A stretch of 64,000 nt of DNA from Ruminococcus flavefaciens (GCA_023667045.1 JAMPAU010000003.1:1-64000); one strand, 5' to 3'. Shown: positions 15,436 through 24,429, counted from the first letter of the stretch. Numbers and translations are program-made. The notes: generated by a model from the letters alone, not told the origin.

Positions 15436-16611
15436 ATGAATTATGCTGAAGAATCTCTGAAAAAACATTACGAATGGAAAGGCAAGATAGAGGTAGTATG
15501 CCGTACTCCTCTTGAAACTACTGAAGACCTTTCGCTTGCTTACACTCCCGGAGTAGCACAGCCGTGTCTTGAAATACAGAAAGACGTGCTGAAAAGCTAT
15601 GACTTAACACGCCGTTCAAATCTCGTGGCTGTAGTTACCGACGGAACTGCTGTTCTTGGTCTCGGCGATATAGGACCAGAGGCAGGTATGCCGGTTATGG
15701 AGGGAAAATGTGCTTTATTCAAGGCTTTCGGCGACGTTGACGCTATACCGCTCTGTGTACGCTCAAAGTCGGTAGACGATATTGTAAATACCGTCAGACT
15801 GCTTGCCGGTTCTTTCGGCGGTGTAAACCTTGAAGACATTTCCGCACCAAGATGTTTTGAAATCGAAAAGAAGTTAAAGGAATGCTGTGATATTCCGATT
15901 TTCCATGACGACCAGCACGGCACGGCAGTAGTTACGCTTGCAGCTATGCTCAACGCCCTAAAACTTACTGGAAAACACATTGACGAAATCCGTGTGGTTA
16001 CAAGCGGAGCAGGTGCGGCAGGTATCGCTATTATAAGACTTCTTATTTCAATGGGTCTTAAAGACGTTGTACTCTGCGACCGCAAGGGTGCTATATACAA
16101 AGGTCGTACCGAAGACATGAATCCAGTCAAGGAAGCAATGGCTGAAATTACTAATCAGCAGATGAGAAAAGGCACTCTCGCTGAAGTAATCAAGGGTGCA
16201 GACGTATTCATAGGCGTATCAGCGCCAAACTGTGTAACTCCCGAAATGGTAAAGTCTATGGCTAAAGACCCGATACTCTTTCCTATGGCTAATCCTACTC
16301 CGGAAATTATGCCGGAAGTAGCCCTTGAAGCAGGTGCGGCAGTAGTCGGTACTGGAAGAAGCGACTACCCGAATCAGATTAACAATGTTCTTGCATTCCC
16401 TGGTATTTTCAGAGGTGCTTTAGATGTACGTGCAAGCGACATCAATGACGCTATGAAAATCGCCGCCGCTAAGGCTATCGCATCTTTTGTGACTGACGAC
16501 AAACTCGCTCCGGATTACATTATACCGAGTGTTCTTGATAAATCAGTTGCACAGGCAGTAGCTAAAGCCGTTGCACAGGCTGCACGTGATACAGGCGTTG
16601 CACGCATATAA
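15436..16611 (+). CDS. Malic enzyme (oxaloacetate-decarboxylating malate dehydrogenase)
   Basis: This 391-residue short bacterial malic enzyme converts malate to pyruvate and CO2 with reduction of NAD(P). Catalytic Tyr36 (L-A-Y-T-P-G-V) and Lys91 (M-E-G-K) and the metal ligands in F-H-D-D-Q-H-G (157-163) are all visible, and a Rossmann loop S-G-A-G-A-A-G is near 194. Paired with the upstream dehydrogenase it could form a malate shunt that turns oxaloacetate into pyruvate while moving reducing power from NADH to NADPH, as known in Clostridium thermocellum, where the two genes are also neighbours. Cofactor preference cannot be read from the sequence. Confidence 0.93.
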   Translation: MNYAEESLKKHYEWKGKIEVVCRTPLETTEDLSLAYTPGVAQPCLEIQKDVLKSYDLTRRSNLVAVVTDGTAVLGLGDIGPEAGMPVMEGKCALFKAFGDVDAIPLCVRSKSVDDIVNTVRLLAGSFGGVNLEDISAPRCFEIEKKLKECCDIPIFHDDQHGTAVVTLAAMLNALKLTGKHIDEIRVVTSGAGAAGIAIIRLLISMGLKDVVLCDRKGAIYKGRTEDMNPVKEAMAEITNQQMRKGTLAEVIKGADVFIGVSAPNCVTPEMVKSMAKDPILFPMANPTPEIMPEVALEAGAAVVGTGRSDYPNQINNVLAFPGIFRGALDVRASDINDAMKIAAAKAIASFVTDDKLAPDYIIPSVLDKSVAQAVAKAVAQAARDTGVARI

Positions 16612-16620
16612 AAAAATTTT

Positions 16621-16651
16621 TCCGGACGGTCTAATGGCTGTCCGGATTTTT
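16621..16651 (+). terminator. Terminator after malic enzyme
   Basis: TCCGGAC and GTCCGGA pair around a 12-base loop and are followed by a short T run. The hydF ribosome-binding site comes directly after, so some read-through is possible. Confidence 0.7.
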
Positions 16652-16667
16652 ACAGGAGGAATTTTTT

Positions 16668-17855
16668 ATGAGCCTTAATGATACGCCGTCCGGTGAGAGA
16701 ATACATATAGGATTTTTCGGAAAAAGAAACGCCGGAAAGTCAAGCCTTGTGAATGCCGTCACCGGACAGGAACTTTCTGTAGTTTCGGAAGTGAAAGGCA
16801 CTACTACCGACCCTGTTTCAAAGGCTATGGAGCTACTGCCTTTAGGTGCTGTCGTGATTACAGATACGGCAGGTTATGACGATACTGGAAAACTCGGTGA
16901 AATGCGTGTCCGCAAGACAAGGCAGATTCTCAACAGAACAGATATAGCCGTACTTGTCGTTGACAGCGAAACAGGTCTTTCAGAATCAGACAGAGAACTT
17001 ATTGAACTCTTTAAAAATAAGAACATTCCGTTTATTATAGCCTATAATAAGTCAGACATTAAAGAAATACCATGCAATGAAAATGAAATTTCCGTCAGTG
17101 CAGTAAACAACCACAACATTCACGAACTCAAAGAAAAAATCGCCTCGCTTGCCGTTCAGAACAAAGAAAAGCATATAGTCGGCGACCTCATCAGTCCGAA
17201 TGACATAATCATACTTGTGACACCCATAGACGAATCTGCCCCTAAAGGTCGTCTGATACTTCCGCAACAGCAGACTATACGTGATATACTTGATTCCGAT
17301 GCTATGGCAGTTGTGACGAAAGAGTTTCAGCTTGCCGAAACACTGAAAAAAATACCGTCTCCCCGAATGGTTATAACAGATAGTCAGGCTTTCGGGTATG
17401 TAAGTAAGATAGTACCGGAAAATATCCCTCTTACGTCTTTTTCTATTTTAATGGCAAGGTATAAAGGTTTTCTGGAGACTGCCGTAAAAGGTGCTTCTGC
17501 TATATATAAATTAAATGACGGCGACACGGTTCTGATTTCTGAGGGCTGTACCCACCACAGACAATGTGGTGATATAGGAAGCGTGAAACTCCCTGCTCTG
17601 CTGAAAAAGTTCACTGGGAAAAATATAAATATAAGTCTCTCATCGGGACGTGACTTTCCGGAAGATTTATCACAATATAAACTGGTTATACATTGCGGAG
17701 GCTGTATGCTCAATGAACGTGAAGTTACGTACAGAATGAAGTCCGCACTTGACCAAAATGTGCCGTTTACAAATTACGGAATAGCGCTCGCCCTTATGAA
17801 CGGCATACTTAAACGCAGTATAGAAATTTTTCCCGACTTGTTAAAACTGCTATGA
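16668..17855 (+). CDS. hydF: [FeFe]-hydrogenase maturation GTPase HydF
   Basis: HydF is the scaffold and GTPase on which the diiron subcluster of [FeFe]-hydrogenase is built before delivery to HydA. At 395 residues it has an N-terminal GTPase domain (P-loop G-K-R-N-A-G-K-S-S at 18-26, D-T-A-G, N-K-S-D) and the C-terminal iron-sulfur ligands C294-x-H296 and H342-C343-x-x-C346, in the spacing known for the family. The partners HydE and HydG and the hydrogenase itself are not in the window. It overlaps the next gene by 4 bases. It implies a fermentative, hydrogen-evolving organism. Confidence 0.95.
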   Translation: MSLNDTPSGERIHIGFFGKRNAGKSSLVNAVTGQELSVVSEVKGTTTDPVSKAMELLPLGAVVITDTAGYDDTGKLGEMRVRKTRQILNRTDIAVLVVDSETGLSESDRELIELFKNKNIPFIIAYNKSDIKEIPCNENEISVSAVNNHNIHELKEKIASLAVQNKEKHIVGDLISPNDIIILVTPIDESAPKGRLILPQQQTIRDILDSDAMAVVTKEFQLAETLKKIPSPRMVITDSQAFGYVSKIVPENIPLTSFSILMARYKGFLETAVKGASAIYKLNDGDTVLISEGCTHHRQCGDIGSVKLPALLKKFTGKNINISLSSGRDFPEDLSQYKLVIHCGGCMLNEREVTYRMKSALDQNVPFTNYGIALALMNGILKRSIEIFPDLLKLL

Positions 17856-18238
17856 AAAAAAGACTTCCATATGTTATAGGATTTATGGCGTTGCTGATTG
17901 TGGAGGTTTTAATAGCAATGTTTCTGCATGGTGGATTTATAAGAAACTATTTCGGGGACGTTATTGTGGTATGGGTTGTGTACTGTTTTGTGAAAATAAT
18001 ACTCCCGAAAATAAACAGTTATTTAACGGCTGTCGGCGTGATGATATTTGCTTTTGCAGTGGAGTTTCTGCAATATATTAATATAGTGGACTTAATAGGT
18101 TTAGGAAATATAAAATTCTTCTGTGTGCTTATCGGGACAAGTTTTTCACCGATTGATTTAGTCTGTTATACCGGAGGAACTGCCGTAACTCTGCTTATCA
18201 TATTTATAAACGGAAAATTACAGAAAAACACTGACTGA
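17852..18238 (+). CDS. DUF2809-type membrane protein
   Basis: This is a 128-residue, very hydrophobic protein with four predicted membrane segments. The motif F-A-V-E-F-L-Q-Y and the later S-P-I-D-L-V-C-Y-T-G-G match the DUF2809 family as I remember it. It starts inside the end of hydF (ATGA overlap), so it is translationally coupled. The function of the family is unknown. A link with hydrogenase maturation is only positional. Confidence 0.75.
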   Translation: MKKRLPYVIGFMALLIVEVLIAMFLHGGFIRNYFGDVIVVWVVYCFVKIILPKINSYLTAVGVMIFAFAVEFLQYINIVDLIGLGNIKFFCVLIGTSFSPIDLVCYTGGTAVTLLIIFINGKLQKNTD

Positions 18239-18363
18239 TAAAGATATGACAAAAACCATTTCTTTCCTGATTACATATAATAAAAAATAATCGTATAATC
18301 AAATCAATCCGGTTAATAATAATATCAGCTTATGCTGAAAATCTAATACAGGAGTGAAACATT

Positions 18364-18714
18364 ATGTCAGTGAAAAGGGGAGAAATTTATTACGCCGACC
18401 TCAGTCCCGTGGTAGGTTCTGAACAGGGAGGCATAAGACCAGTACTTATTGTCCAGAATGATGTAGGCAACAAACACAGCCCTACTGTAATCGCCGCCGC
18501 AATCACAAGCCAGCGTGACAAAACTCATCTGCCTACACACATTGAAGTACAGGCGGATAAATGCGGTCTTGCTAAGGATAGTATAGTTTTACTGGAGCAG
18601 ATACGCACTATTGACAAAAAAAGACTCAAAGACAAAATGGGAGAGCTTGACCTAAGAGCAATGACAAAAGTAAATACGGCTCTATCCATAAGCTTTGGTC
18701 TTGGAATAACATGA
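18364..18714 (+). CDS. mazF: MazF/PemK-type endoribonuclease toxin
   Basis: This is a 116-residue MazF-fold protein. The N-terminal [22 protein letters not shown] segment contains the Arg and the beta1-beta2 loop of the mRNA-cleaving active site, and T-S-Q-R near residue 45 is the second active-site element. MazF enzymes cut single-stranded RNA at short sequence motifs. The 125 bp upstream are too short to hold an ordinary MazE-type antitoxin gene and none is seen downstream. The cognate antitoxin must be elsewhere, or the gene is a stand-alone EndoA-like RNase. Confidence 0.93.
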   Translation: MSVKRGEIYYADLSPVVGSEQGGIRPVLIVQNDVGNKHSPTVIAAAITSQRDKTHLPTHIEVQADKCGLAKDSIVLLEQIRTIDKKRLKDKMGELDLRAMTKVNTALSISFGLGIT

Positions 18715-18721
18715 TAAAAAT

Positions 18722-18750
18722 AAAAGTCCCTTACAATCAAGGGACTTTTT
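18722..18750. terminator. Bidirectional terminator between mazF and lipoprotein gene
   Basis: AAAAGTCCCTT and its complement pair around a 6-base loop and are flanked by A and T tracts, serving the convergent genes on both sides. Confidence 0.9.
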
Positions 18751-18754
18751 ATAT

Positions 18755-19930
18755 TTATTGTACAGTGGATTCATAGTTGCAGTCAGAAATTTTCTTTGTA
18801 ACGCAATCATTAAACATACTGTCCAAATCGCCGTATCCATAGAAGTAATAATTAGAAAACCAAAAATTCATTGAACCGAATTTACTGTTAAAAGTATTAC
18901 TTGTCATAGAGCCGTTGCTGAGGTCAACAGAGCAAGTGCCATCATCAAGTATCATGATATTTGAGTAGTGATAGTATGTATAGTATGTTTCTTGACCGGT
19001 TTGTTCTTCTTCAGTGTTATCTTCTGTAAAGCCTGTAAGGTTTGCAGTTATCTTGTAAACACAGTACAGCTCATTGTTGTAAGATGTATAGAATCCCTCT
19101 TTAGGAGTAAGGAAATAATAACCTATAAATTCAGCACTGTCAAGAGTGTTTCCTTCTGCCCACTTTGCCGCATTGGCAGTGAAAGCGTCCATTGCCTGAC
19201 TTTTCATTTTTTCCTGCATATCTTCTGGGATTTCGTCGATTGCTGAAACATATGCCGAAAGCCCCTCAACAGTAAATTCCTTTTCAAGAGCAGTAGGGAT
19301 TTTTCCGTATTGCATACAGTATTCTTCAATGTCATCGCTGTAGCAGTCAAGTGTAACCTTTACAACATCTCCGCTTTTCAGACCGGAAGTTTTGTCAGCC
19401 TTAAAGTAAATTGATGGTACTTCATCAATACTGCCATTCATGCTTAACGAACCATTCGGAGAAATTCCGCTGAATGTAACGCTGAGATTTTCAAATGGGT
19501 CAAACTCCTCTGCCTCGTCGAGAGAATCAACTTTAAAATCCTTGTCCTCATATACAAACTCAACTTTATATTTTTCACTGAGCTTATCAGTCATTGAAAC
19601 GTCCCAGACGTATGAAATGCTATCGCCGTTGGAGAGTTCATCGCTCTTGCTGAGTTTTCCGTCAATAACGTCTTCGAGTTCAAATTCAATTTTAAGGAGT
19701 TCCATATCTGTGGGGTCGCCTTTTATGCCGAAAGCCTCCGGATTGTCCTTTATCATCTTGTCCATGTCAAAGTGACTGGAGGCAGTTCCGGCGGTATTGT
19801 AGCCGTCGTAAGTTACTTCAAGATAATCGTTGAGATTTACTTTCTTTTCACCGCACCCCGTAAAAACTGCCATACATGATACCAGACCAGCAGAAAGTAC
19901 TACTGCCTTAATCATTCCAAAATTTTTCAT
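18755..19930 (-). CDS. Large putative lipoprotein
   Basis: The frame is open to 20059, but the ATG at 19930 has AAAGGGTG upstream and starts a clear lipoprotein signal peptide ending F-T-G-C (Cys26), giving 391 residues. The mature part begins N-L-N-D-Y-L-E-V-T-Y-D-G-Y-N-T-A-G-T-A, a start seen in clostridial lipoproteins with repeated beta-sandwich-like domains. Two such domains appear likely (about 30-130 and 130-225), followed by a Tyr-rich C-terminal domain. The function is unknown. It is convergent with mazF. Confidence 0.75.
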   Translation of the reverse strand: MKNFGMIKAVVLSAGLVSCMAVFTGCGEKKVNLNDYLEVTYDGYNTAGTASSHFDMDKMIKDNPEAFGIKGDPTDMELLKIEFELEDVIDGKLSKSDELSNGDSISYVWDVSMTDKLSEKYKVEFVYEDKDFKVDSLDEAEEFDPFENLSVTFSGISPNGSLSMNGSIDEVPSIYFKADKTSGLKSGDVVKVTLDCYSDDIEEYCMQYGKIPTALEKEFTVEGLSAYVSAIDEIPEDMQEKMKSQAMDAFTANAAKWAEGNTLDSAEFIGYYFLTPKEGFYTSYNNELYCVYKITANLTGFTEDNTEEEQTGQETYYTYYHYSNIMILDDGTCSVDLSNGSMTSNTFNSKFGSMNFWFSNYYFYGYGDLDSMFNDCVTKKISDCNYESTVQ

Positions 19931-20143
19931 ATAAACACCCTTTCCTGTAATTATCGTTTTTTCATAGTTTTTAAATTGTACATGACAAATAAGTACATTA
20001 TGTGACAGAAAAGTGAAAAATACGTGATTCTTATGAAAATATACAATTACATAATGCAAAACGCAACAGATTTAGCGTGTAATACAGTGAGGGGGAAACT
20101 GAGCTACAGCCCCTATCAAATAAAATTACAGGAGGATTAAAAA

Positions 20144-20260
20144 ATGAAAAAGAACAAAATAATAATATGTCTGCTTAAAATGCTCCGCAAGACTAAGGCT
20201 GACCCGAATTTCCTTGCCTTCATCTTCGGTCTCATCGCCATTGTTGCCCTCACAAGATAA
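20144..20260 (+). CDS. 38-residue putative membrane peptide
   Basis: A perfect AGGAGG (with GGAGG at 20131-20135) stands 8 bases before an ATG that opens 38 codons. The peptide has a very basic N-terminal half (K-K-N-K, L-R-K-T-K), the segment A-D-P-N-F, and a hydrophobic C-terminal half (F-L-A-F-I-F-G-L-I-A-I-V-A-L) ending in Arg, consistent with a single membrane helix. It lies between a lipoprotein gene (divergent) and the calcium-type P-ATPase gene 78 bp downstream. It might be a small regulator of that pump, in the manner of other ATPase micropeptides, but this is inference from position. Confidence 0.55.
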   Translation: MKKNKIIICLLKMLRKTKADPNFLAFIFGLIAIVALTR

Positions 20261-20338
20261 ACTTTTACATAATGCATATTTGTCCGTGAATGCTCATATT
20301 CTTTAATGACGAAATCAAACATCTGAAAGGGTGATAAT

Positions 20339-22960
20339 ATGGGTCTTACGGAAAAAGAGGCTTCGGCAAGGCTTAAAGAGGAAGGCGAAAACGTCCTTGA
20401 AAGCGGAAAGAAAACCAGTCCGGTTAAAATATTCTTTAATCAGTTTAAAGACGTAATGGTTATGATACTGCTCGGAGCAACCGCAATATCAGTACTGCTC
20501 GGCGAAATATCAGACGCTGTGACAATAATATTAATAGTTCTACTAAATGCAATACTTGGTTTTATTCAGGAATACAGAACCGAACACACTCTCGAATCAC
20601 TTAAAGCTATGACTTCCCCGACAGCTAAGTGTTACCGTGACGGAACTTTAAAGGAAATAGACGCATCAAAGCTTGTCGTTGATGATGTTATCGAAATCGA
20701 GGCAGGCGACAGGATTCCGGCTGACTGCGTTATATTGAAATCTTTCGGATTCTTTGCAGACGAGGCAATGCTTACCGGAGAATCAGAGGCAGTCGCCAAA
20801 ATCGCCGGTCTTACCAACGATACAGACAATTCTCTGAATAAGGATAATATAGTTTACTGTGGTACGTCAGCAACTAAGGGCGTTTGTCGTGCAAGAGTAA
20901 TAGCTACCGGAAAACGCACCCAAATGGGCAGAATATCTGAAATGCTCACCGATATTGACAAGGAAATGACACCTCTGCAAAAAAGACTTGCTGAACTCGG
21001 AAAAGTTGTGGCTATTATATGCCTTGTGGTATGCGTGGCGGTTTTCCTTGCCGGAGTACTCAGGGGCGAAGACGTTTTTGAAATGCTCATGACAGGAATT
21101 ACTATCGCTATTGCAGCCATTCCGGAAGGTCTTCCGGCTACTGTAACAATAGCACTCGCACTTGCTGTAAACCGTATGCTGAAACAAAAAGCCCTTGTCA
21201 ATAAACTCCATAGCGTTGAAACTTTAGGCTGTGCCTCTGTGATATGTTCCGACAAGACGGGTACTATAACTGAAAACAAAATGACTGTTACTGAATTAAG
21301 CACAGTCGGGGAAAGCTACTATTTTAGTGGTATGGGCTACCGCATTAACGGAGGAGTTACTAAAGGCAAGGAAAATATCGCTGTAAACCCACAGAATGAA
21401 AAGTCCCTCACGGAATCGTTGAGGTGTGGCGTGATATGTTCAACCGCAACTATAAGCACTCTGAAACAGCCTAAAAACCGCAACCGTGGAAATCTTACCG
21501 GTAAAGGCGAATGGCAGGTTACAGGCGACCCCACAGAAGTAGCTTTGCTGATTGCAGGTGCAAAGGCAGGTATCACAAAATCCTCTCTGGAAACGAGTTT
21601 CAGAAAACTTGACGAATACCCTTTTGACAGCGAAACAAGATTCATGGCGGTACACTGTGCGACAGGTTCAGAAAGACGTATTTATTTCAAGGGTGCGGAA
21701 GAAGTAATAGTCCCACGCTGTACTCAGTATATGGACGAAAACGGTACAGTCAGTCCTATAACCCCGAAAATAAGACGTGAAATATCCGAAAAAGTCATAG
21801 AAATGTCCGACAAGGCTCTTAGAGTGCTTGCACTGGCTTACTGTGTATCAGATACCCTTGACCCTCAGCACAGTAACTTGATATTTTTAGGACTTTCCGG
21901 AATGATTGACCCTCCACGTGAGGAAGCTAAAACCGCTATCCGCAAATGTGCAAATGCCTCTATACGTACTGTCATGATTACTGGAGACCACATAAACACC
22001 GCCGTTGCGGTTGCGAAAAAGGCTGGACTTCTTAAAGGAGGTAAGGCTATGACAGGTGCTGAACTTGATAAAATGTCAGATGAGGAACTCGACAGGGAAA
22101 TACATAAATATACGGTTTTTGCGAGAGTAGAGCCTGTTCATAAACTAAGAATAGTAAGAAGTTTCAAAAGGCGTGGCGAAATAGTAACAATGACCGGCGA
22201 CGGTGTAAATGACGCTCCGGCTATAAAAGAGGCGGACGTGGGCGTGGCTATGGGAATCACTGGAACAGATGTTACAAAACAAGCTGCTGACGTTATACTG
22301 CTTGACGACAATTTAGCTACTCTTGTAAATGCCGTTGAGCAGGGACGGTGTGTTTATTCTAATATTAGGAAGTTTGTAAGATACTTGCTGTCGTGTAATA
22401 TCGGTGAAGTGCTTACAATGTTCTTAGGAATCTTAATGGGTATGCCGATAGTGCTTTTACCGGTGCAGATACTTCTTGTAAATCTCGTAACTGACGGACT
22501 GCCGGCTATTGCGTTAGGTCTTGAACCGCCAGAAAGTGACATCATGACAAAACCGCCCCGAAAGTCCACAGAGGGATTTTTTTCGGACGGTCTCATGGGA
22601 AAAATAATTTTCAGAGGTGTATTTATAGGACTGTCAACGCTTGCATCTTTTGCGGTAACTCTCCGCATGGGCGGTACTCTTGAAGCCGGACGTACTGCCG
22701 GACTGATTACGCTTGTAATGTCACAGCTTATACACGTCTTTGAATGCAAGTCTGAAACAAAATCAATTTTCAAAATAAATCTTTTCAGCAATATAAAACT
22801 TGTTCTTGCAGTGCTTGTATCATTCGGAGCATTGGCACTTGCTGTAGCGTTTCCGCCTTTGCAGGCAGTCTTTGAAACTGTAACCCTCACATCACACCAA
22901 CTGCTTGTTGCACTCGGATTCAGTGTGGCAATACCAGTTATAAGTGCAATTTTCCAGTGA
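20339..22960 (+). CDS. Calcium-type cation-transporting P-type ATPase
   Basis: This 873-residue P2A-type pump probably exports Ca2+ with ATP. In order: an N-terminal cation-ATPase domain, T-G-E-S at 146-149 (actuator), I-P-E-G-L-P-A in M4 (ion site), phosphorylated Asp305 in S-D-K-T-G-T, an N domain with K-G-A-E-E, and G-D-G-V-N-D at 620-625, then six C-terminal membrane helices. AAAGGGTG is upstream. A second pump of the same class is encoded at 34784-37375. Ion choice (Ca2+, Mn2+, other) cannot be settled from sequence alone. Confidence 0.93.
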   Translation: MGLTEKEASARLKEEGENVLESGKKTSPVKIFFNQFKDVMVMILLGATAISVLLGEISDAVTIILIVLLNAILGFIQEYRTEHTLESLKAMTSPTAKCYRDGTLKEIDASKLVVDDVIEIEAGDRIPADCVILKSFGFFADEAMLTGESEAVAKIAGLTNDTDNSLNKDNIVYCGTSATKGVCRARVIATGKRTQMGRISEMLTDIDKEMTPLQKRLAELGKVVAIICLVVCVAVFLAGVLRGEDVFEMLMTGITIAIAAIPEGLPATVTIALALAVNRMLKQKALVNKLHSVETLGCASVICSDKTGTITENKMTVTELSTVGESYYFSGMGYRINGGVTKGKENIAVNPQNEKSLTESLRCGVICSTATISTLKQPKNRNRGNLTGKGEWQVTGDPTEVALLIAGAKAGITKSSLETSFRKLDEYPFDSETRFMAVHCATGSERRIYFKGAEEVIVPRCTQYMDENGTVSPITPKIRREISEKVIEMSDKALRVLALAYCVSDTLDPQHSNLIFLGLSGMIDPPREEAKTAIRKCANASIRTVMITGDHINTAVAVAKKAGLLKGGKAMTGAELDKMSDEELDREIHKYTVFARVEPVHKLRIVRSFKRRGEIVTMTGDGVNDAPAIKEADVGVAMGITGTDVTKQAADVILLDDNLATLVNAVEQGRCVYSNIRKFVRYLLSCNIGEVLTMFLGILMGMPIVLLPVQILLVNLVTDGLPAIALGLEPPESDIMTKPPRKSTEGFFSDGLMGKIIFRGVFIGLSTLASFAVTLRMGGTLEAGRTAGLITLVMSQLIHVFECKSETKSIFKINLFSNIKLVLAVLVSFGALALAVAFPPLQAVFETVTLTSHQLLVALGFSVAIPVISAIFQ

Positions 22961-22967
22961 ATATTAT

Positions 22968-23010
22968 AAAACCTCCGTGAAATAATATGATTATTAAAAT
23001 CGGAGGTTTT
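22968..23010 (+). terminator. Terminator whose 3' arm contains the spoVAD ribosome-binding site
   Basis: AAAACCTCCG (22968-22977) pairs with CGGAGGTTTT (23001-23010), with an inner AATAAT/ATTATT extension and a T run. The CGGAGG of the right arm is also the Shine-Dalgarno for the ATG at 23015. Folded RNA would both end the pump transcript and hide the spoVAD start. Confidence 0.75.
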
Positions 23011-23014
23011 TTAT

Positions 23015-24025
23015 ATGGCTGAATACATTTCACAGGGAGTTTTCAAAATTTCAGAAACAGTGAAAATTGAAAGTTTCGCATCTGTTGCAGGCTCAAAAGA
23101 GGGCGAAGGTCCTTTAGGACAGTATTTTGATAAAATAGTTGAGGACAGTCATTTCGGAAAAGATTCATGGGAAAAAGCTGAAAGCCGTTTCCAGCTTGAA
23201 TCCGTAAGCCTTGCTGTACAGAAAGCCGGAATAACCAAAGAAGACATTGATATTATATGTTCCGGCGACCTAATTAATCAGTGTATTGGTTCGACTTACG
23301 GCTTGCGTGAACTGGAGATACCATTTCTGGGCATATACGGTGCTTGCTCCACTATGGCTGAGGGACTTATTATATCTTCACTTCTTACAGATAATAATGT
23401 CTCAAACCGTGCAGTTGCAGTTACGTCTTCGCACTTCTCGACCGCTGAAAGACAGTTCCGTTTTCCGCTTTCATACGGCGGACAGCGTACACCTACTGCT
23501 CAATGGACTTGTACAGCTTCGGGTGCTGTGGTACTTTCAAAGACAACCGGCAATATAAAGGTTGTGGGTGGTTGTATCGGAAAAATCACTGACATGGGCG
23601 TTAACGACATCAATAATATGGGCAGTGCTATGGCTCCTGCTGGTGCGACTACCATTCAACGTTACCTTACGGCTACCGGAACTAATCCGTCAGACTATGA
23701 TTTCATAGTAACCGGAGATTTAGGCATTGTCGGCAGTAAACTACTTGTTGAGTTTCTACAGAAACAGGATATTGACATTTCGGCACAGCACCGTGACTGC
23801 GGTTGTCTTATTTTCGACAGCGAAAAACAAGATACACATTGCGGAGGGTCGGGGTGCGGTTGCAGTGCAAGCGTATTGTGCGGTTATTTTCTGCCAATGC
23901 TCGAAAACGGTTCAGCGAAAAATATTCTCTTTACTGCCACAGGGGCTTTGATGTCGCCTATGTCTCTGCAACAGGGTGAATCAATCCCGACAATCGCACA
24001 TCTTGTACATCTAAGAAAGGACTGA
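23015..24025 (+). CDS. spoVAD: Stage V sporulation protein AD
   Basis: SpoVAD is a thiolase-fold protein of the spore inner membrane SpoVA channel, which takes up dipicolinic acid in sporulation and lets it out in germination. The 336-residue length is typical. The thiolase-like G-A-C-S-T-M-A-E-G has Cys111, and the late G-G-S-G-C-G-C-S-A is a family feature. spoVAE follows 6 bp downstream. spoVAC, the channel subunit normally just upstream, is missing here; the P-type ATPase is there instead. Confidence 0.94.
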   Translation: MAEYISQGVFKISETVKIESFASVAGSKEGEGPLGQYFDKIVEDSHFGKDSWEKAESRFQLESVSLAVQKAGITKEDIDIICSGDLINQCIGSTYGLRELEIPFLGIYGACSTMAEGLIISSLLTDNNVSNRAVAVTSSHFSTAERQFRFPLSYGGQRTPTAQWTCTASGAVVLSKTTGNIKVVGGCIGKITDMGVNDINNMGSAMAPAGATTIQRYLTATGTNPSDYDFIVTGDLGIVGSKLLVEFLQKQDIDISAQHRDCGCLIFDSEKQDTHCGGSGCGCSASVLCGYFLPMLENGSAKNILFTATGALMSPMSLQQGESIPTIAHLVHLRKD

Positions 24026-24031
24026 TAAATT

Positions 24032-24394
24032 ATGTTATGGGACTTGATTAAGGCTTTTCTGGTGGGCGGTGCTATATGTGCCGTCGGTCAACTGCTTATT
24101 GACTACACCAAACTCACTCCGGCACGAATACTTACCAGCTTTGTTGTAGCCGGAGTTATTCTTTCAGCAGTAGGAATATACAAGCCTCTCGTTGACTTTG
24201 CCGGAGCAGGTGCTTCAGTTCCCTTGACGGGATTCGGAAATCTTCTCGCTGAGGGCGTAAGAAAATCTATCGACCGTGACGGTTTCTTAGGGATATTCAC
24301 AGGCGGTCTTACTTCTGCCGCCGCCGGAATAACTGTCGCTCTGCTTGCCGGACTTTCAGCGTCGGCGGTTTTCAAGCAGAAAGACAAAAGCTGA
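24032..24394 (+). CDS. spoVAE: Stage V sporulation protein AE (AEb type)
   Basis: This is a 120-residue membrane protein with four likely helices and the family motif G-A-I-C-A-V-G-Q-L-L-I-D near residue 20. It is a component of the SpoVA dipicolinate channel with SpoVAC and SpoVAD. It follows spoVAD by 6 bp. The presence of both suggests a spore-forming organism or descent from one; the window has no other sporulation gene except the general remB, parA and parB. Confidence 0.92.
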   Translation: MLWDLIKAFLVGGAICAVGQLLIDYTKLTPARILTSFVVAGVILSAVGIYKPLVDFAGAGASVPLTGFGNLLAEGVRKSIDRDGFLGIFTGGLTSAAAGITVALLAGLSASAVFKQKDKS

Positions 24395-24400
24395 CTAAAA

Positions 24401-24429
24401 AAAGGCATTTCCTGTGCGGAAGTGCCTTT
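24401..24429. terminator. Terminator between convergent spoVAE and lipoprotein gene
   Basis: AAAGGCATTTCC pairs with GGAAGTGCCTTT with one mismatch around a 5-base loop; A-rich and T-rich flanks on either side allow use in both directions. Confidence 0.8.

Noticed and set aside
18239..18363. MazE-like antitoxin gene before mazF
   Set aside because: No ORF of suitable length with a ribosome-binding site in 125 bp.
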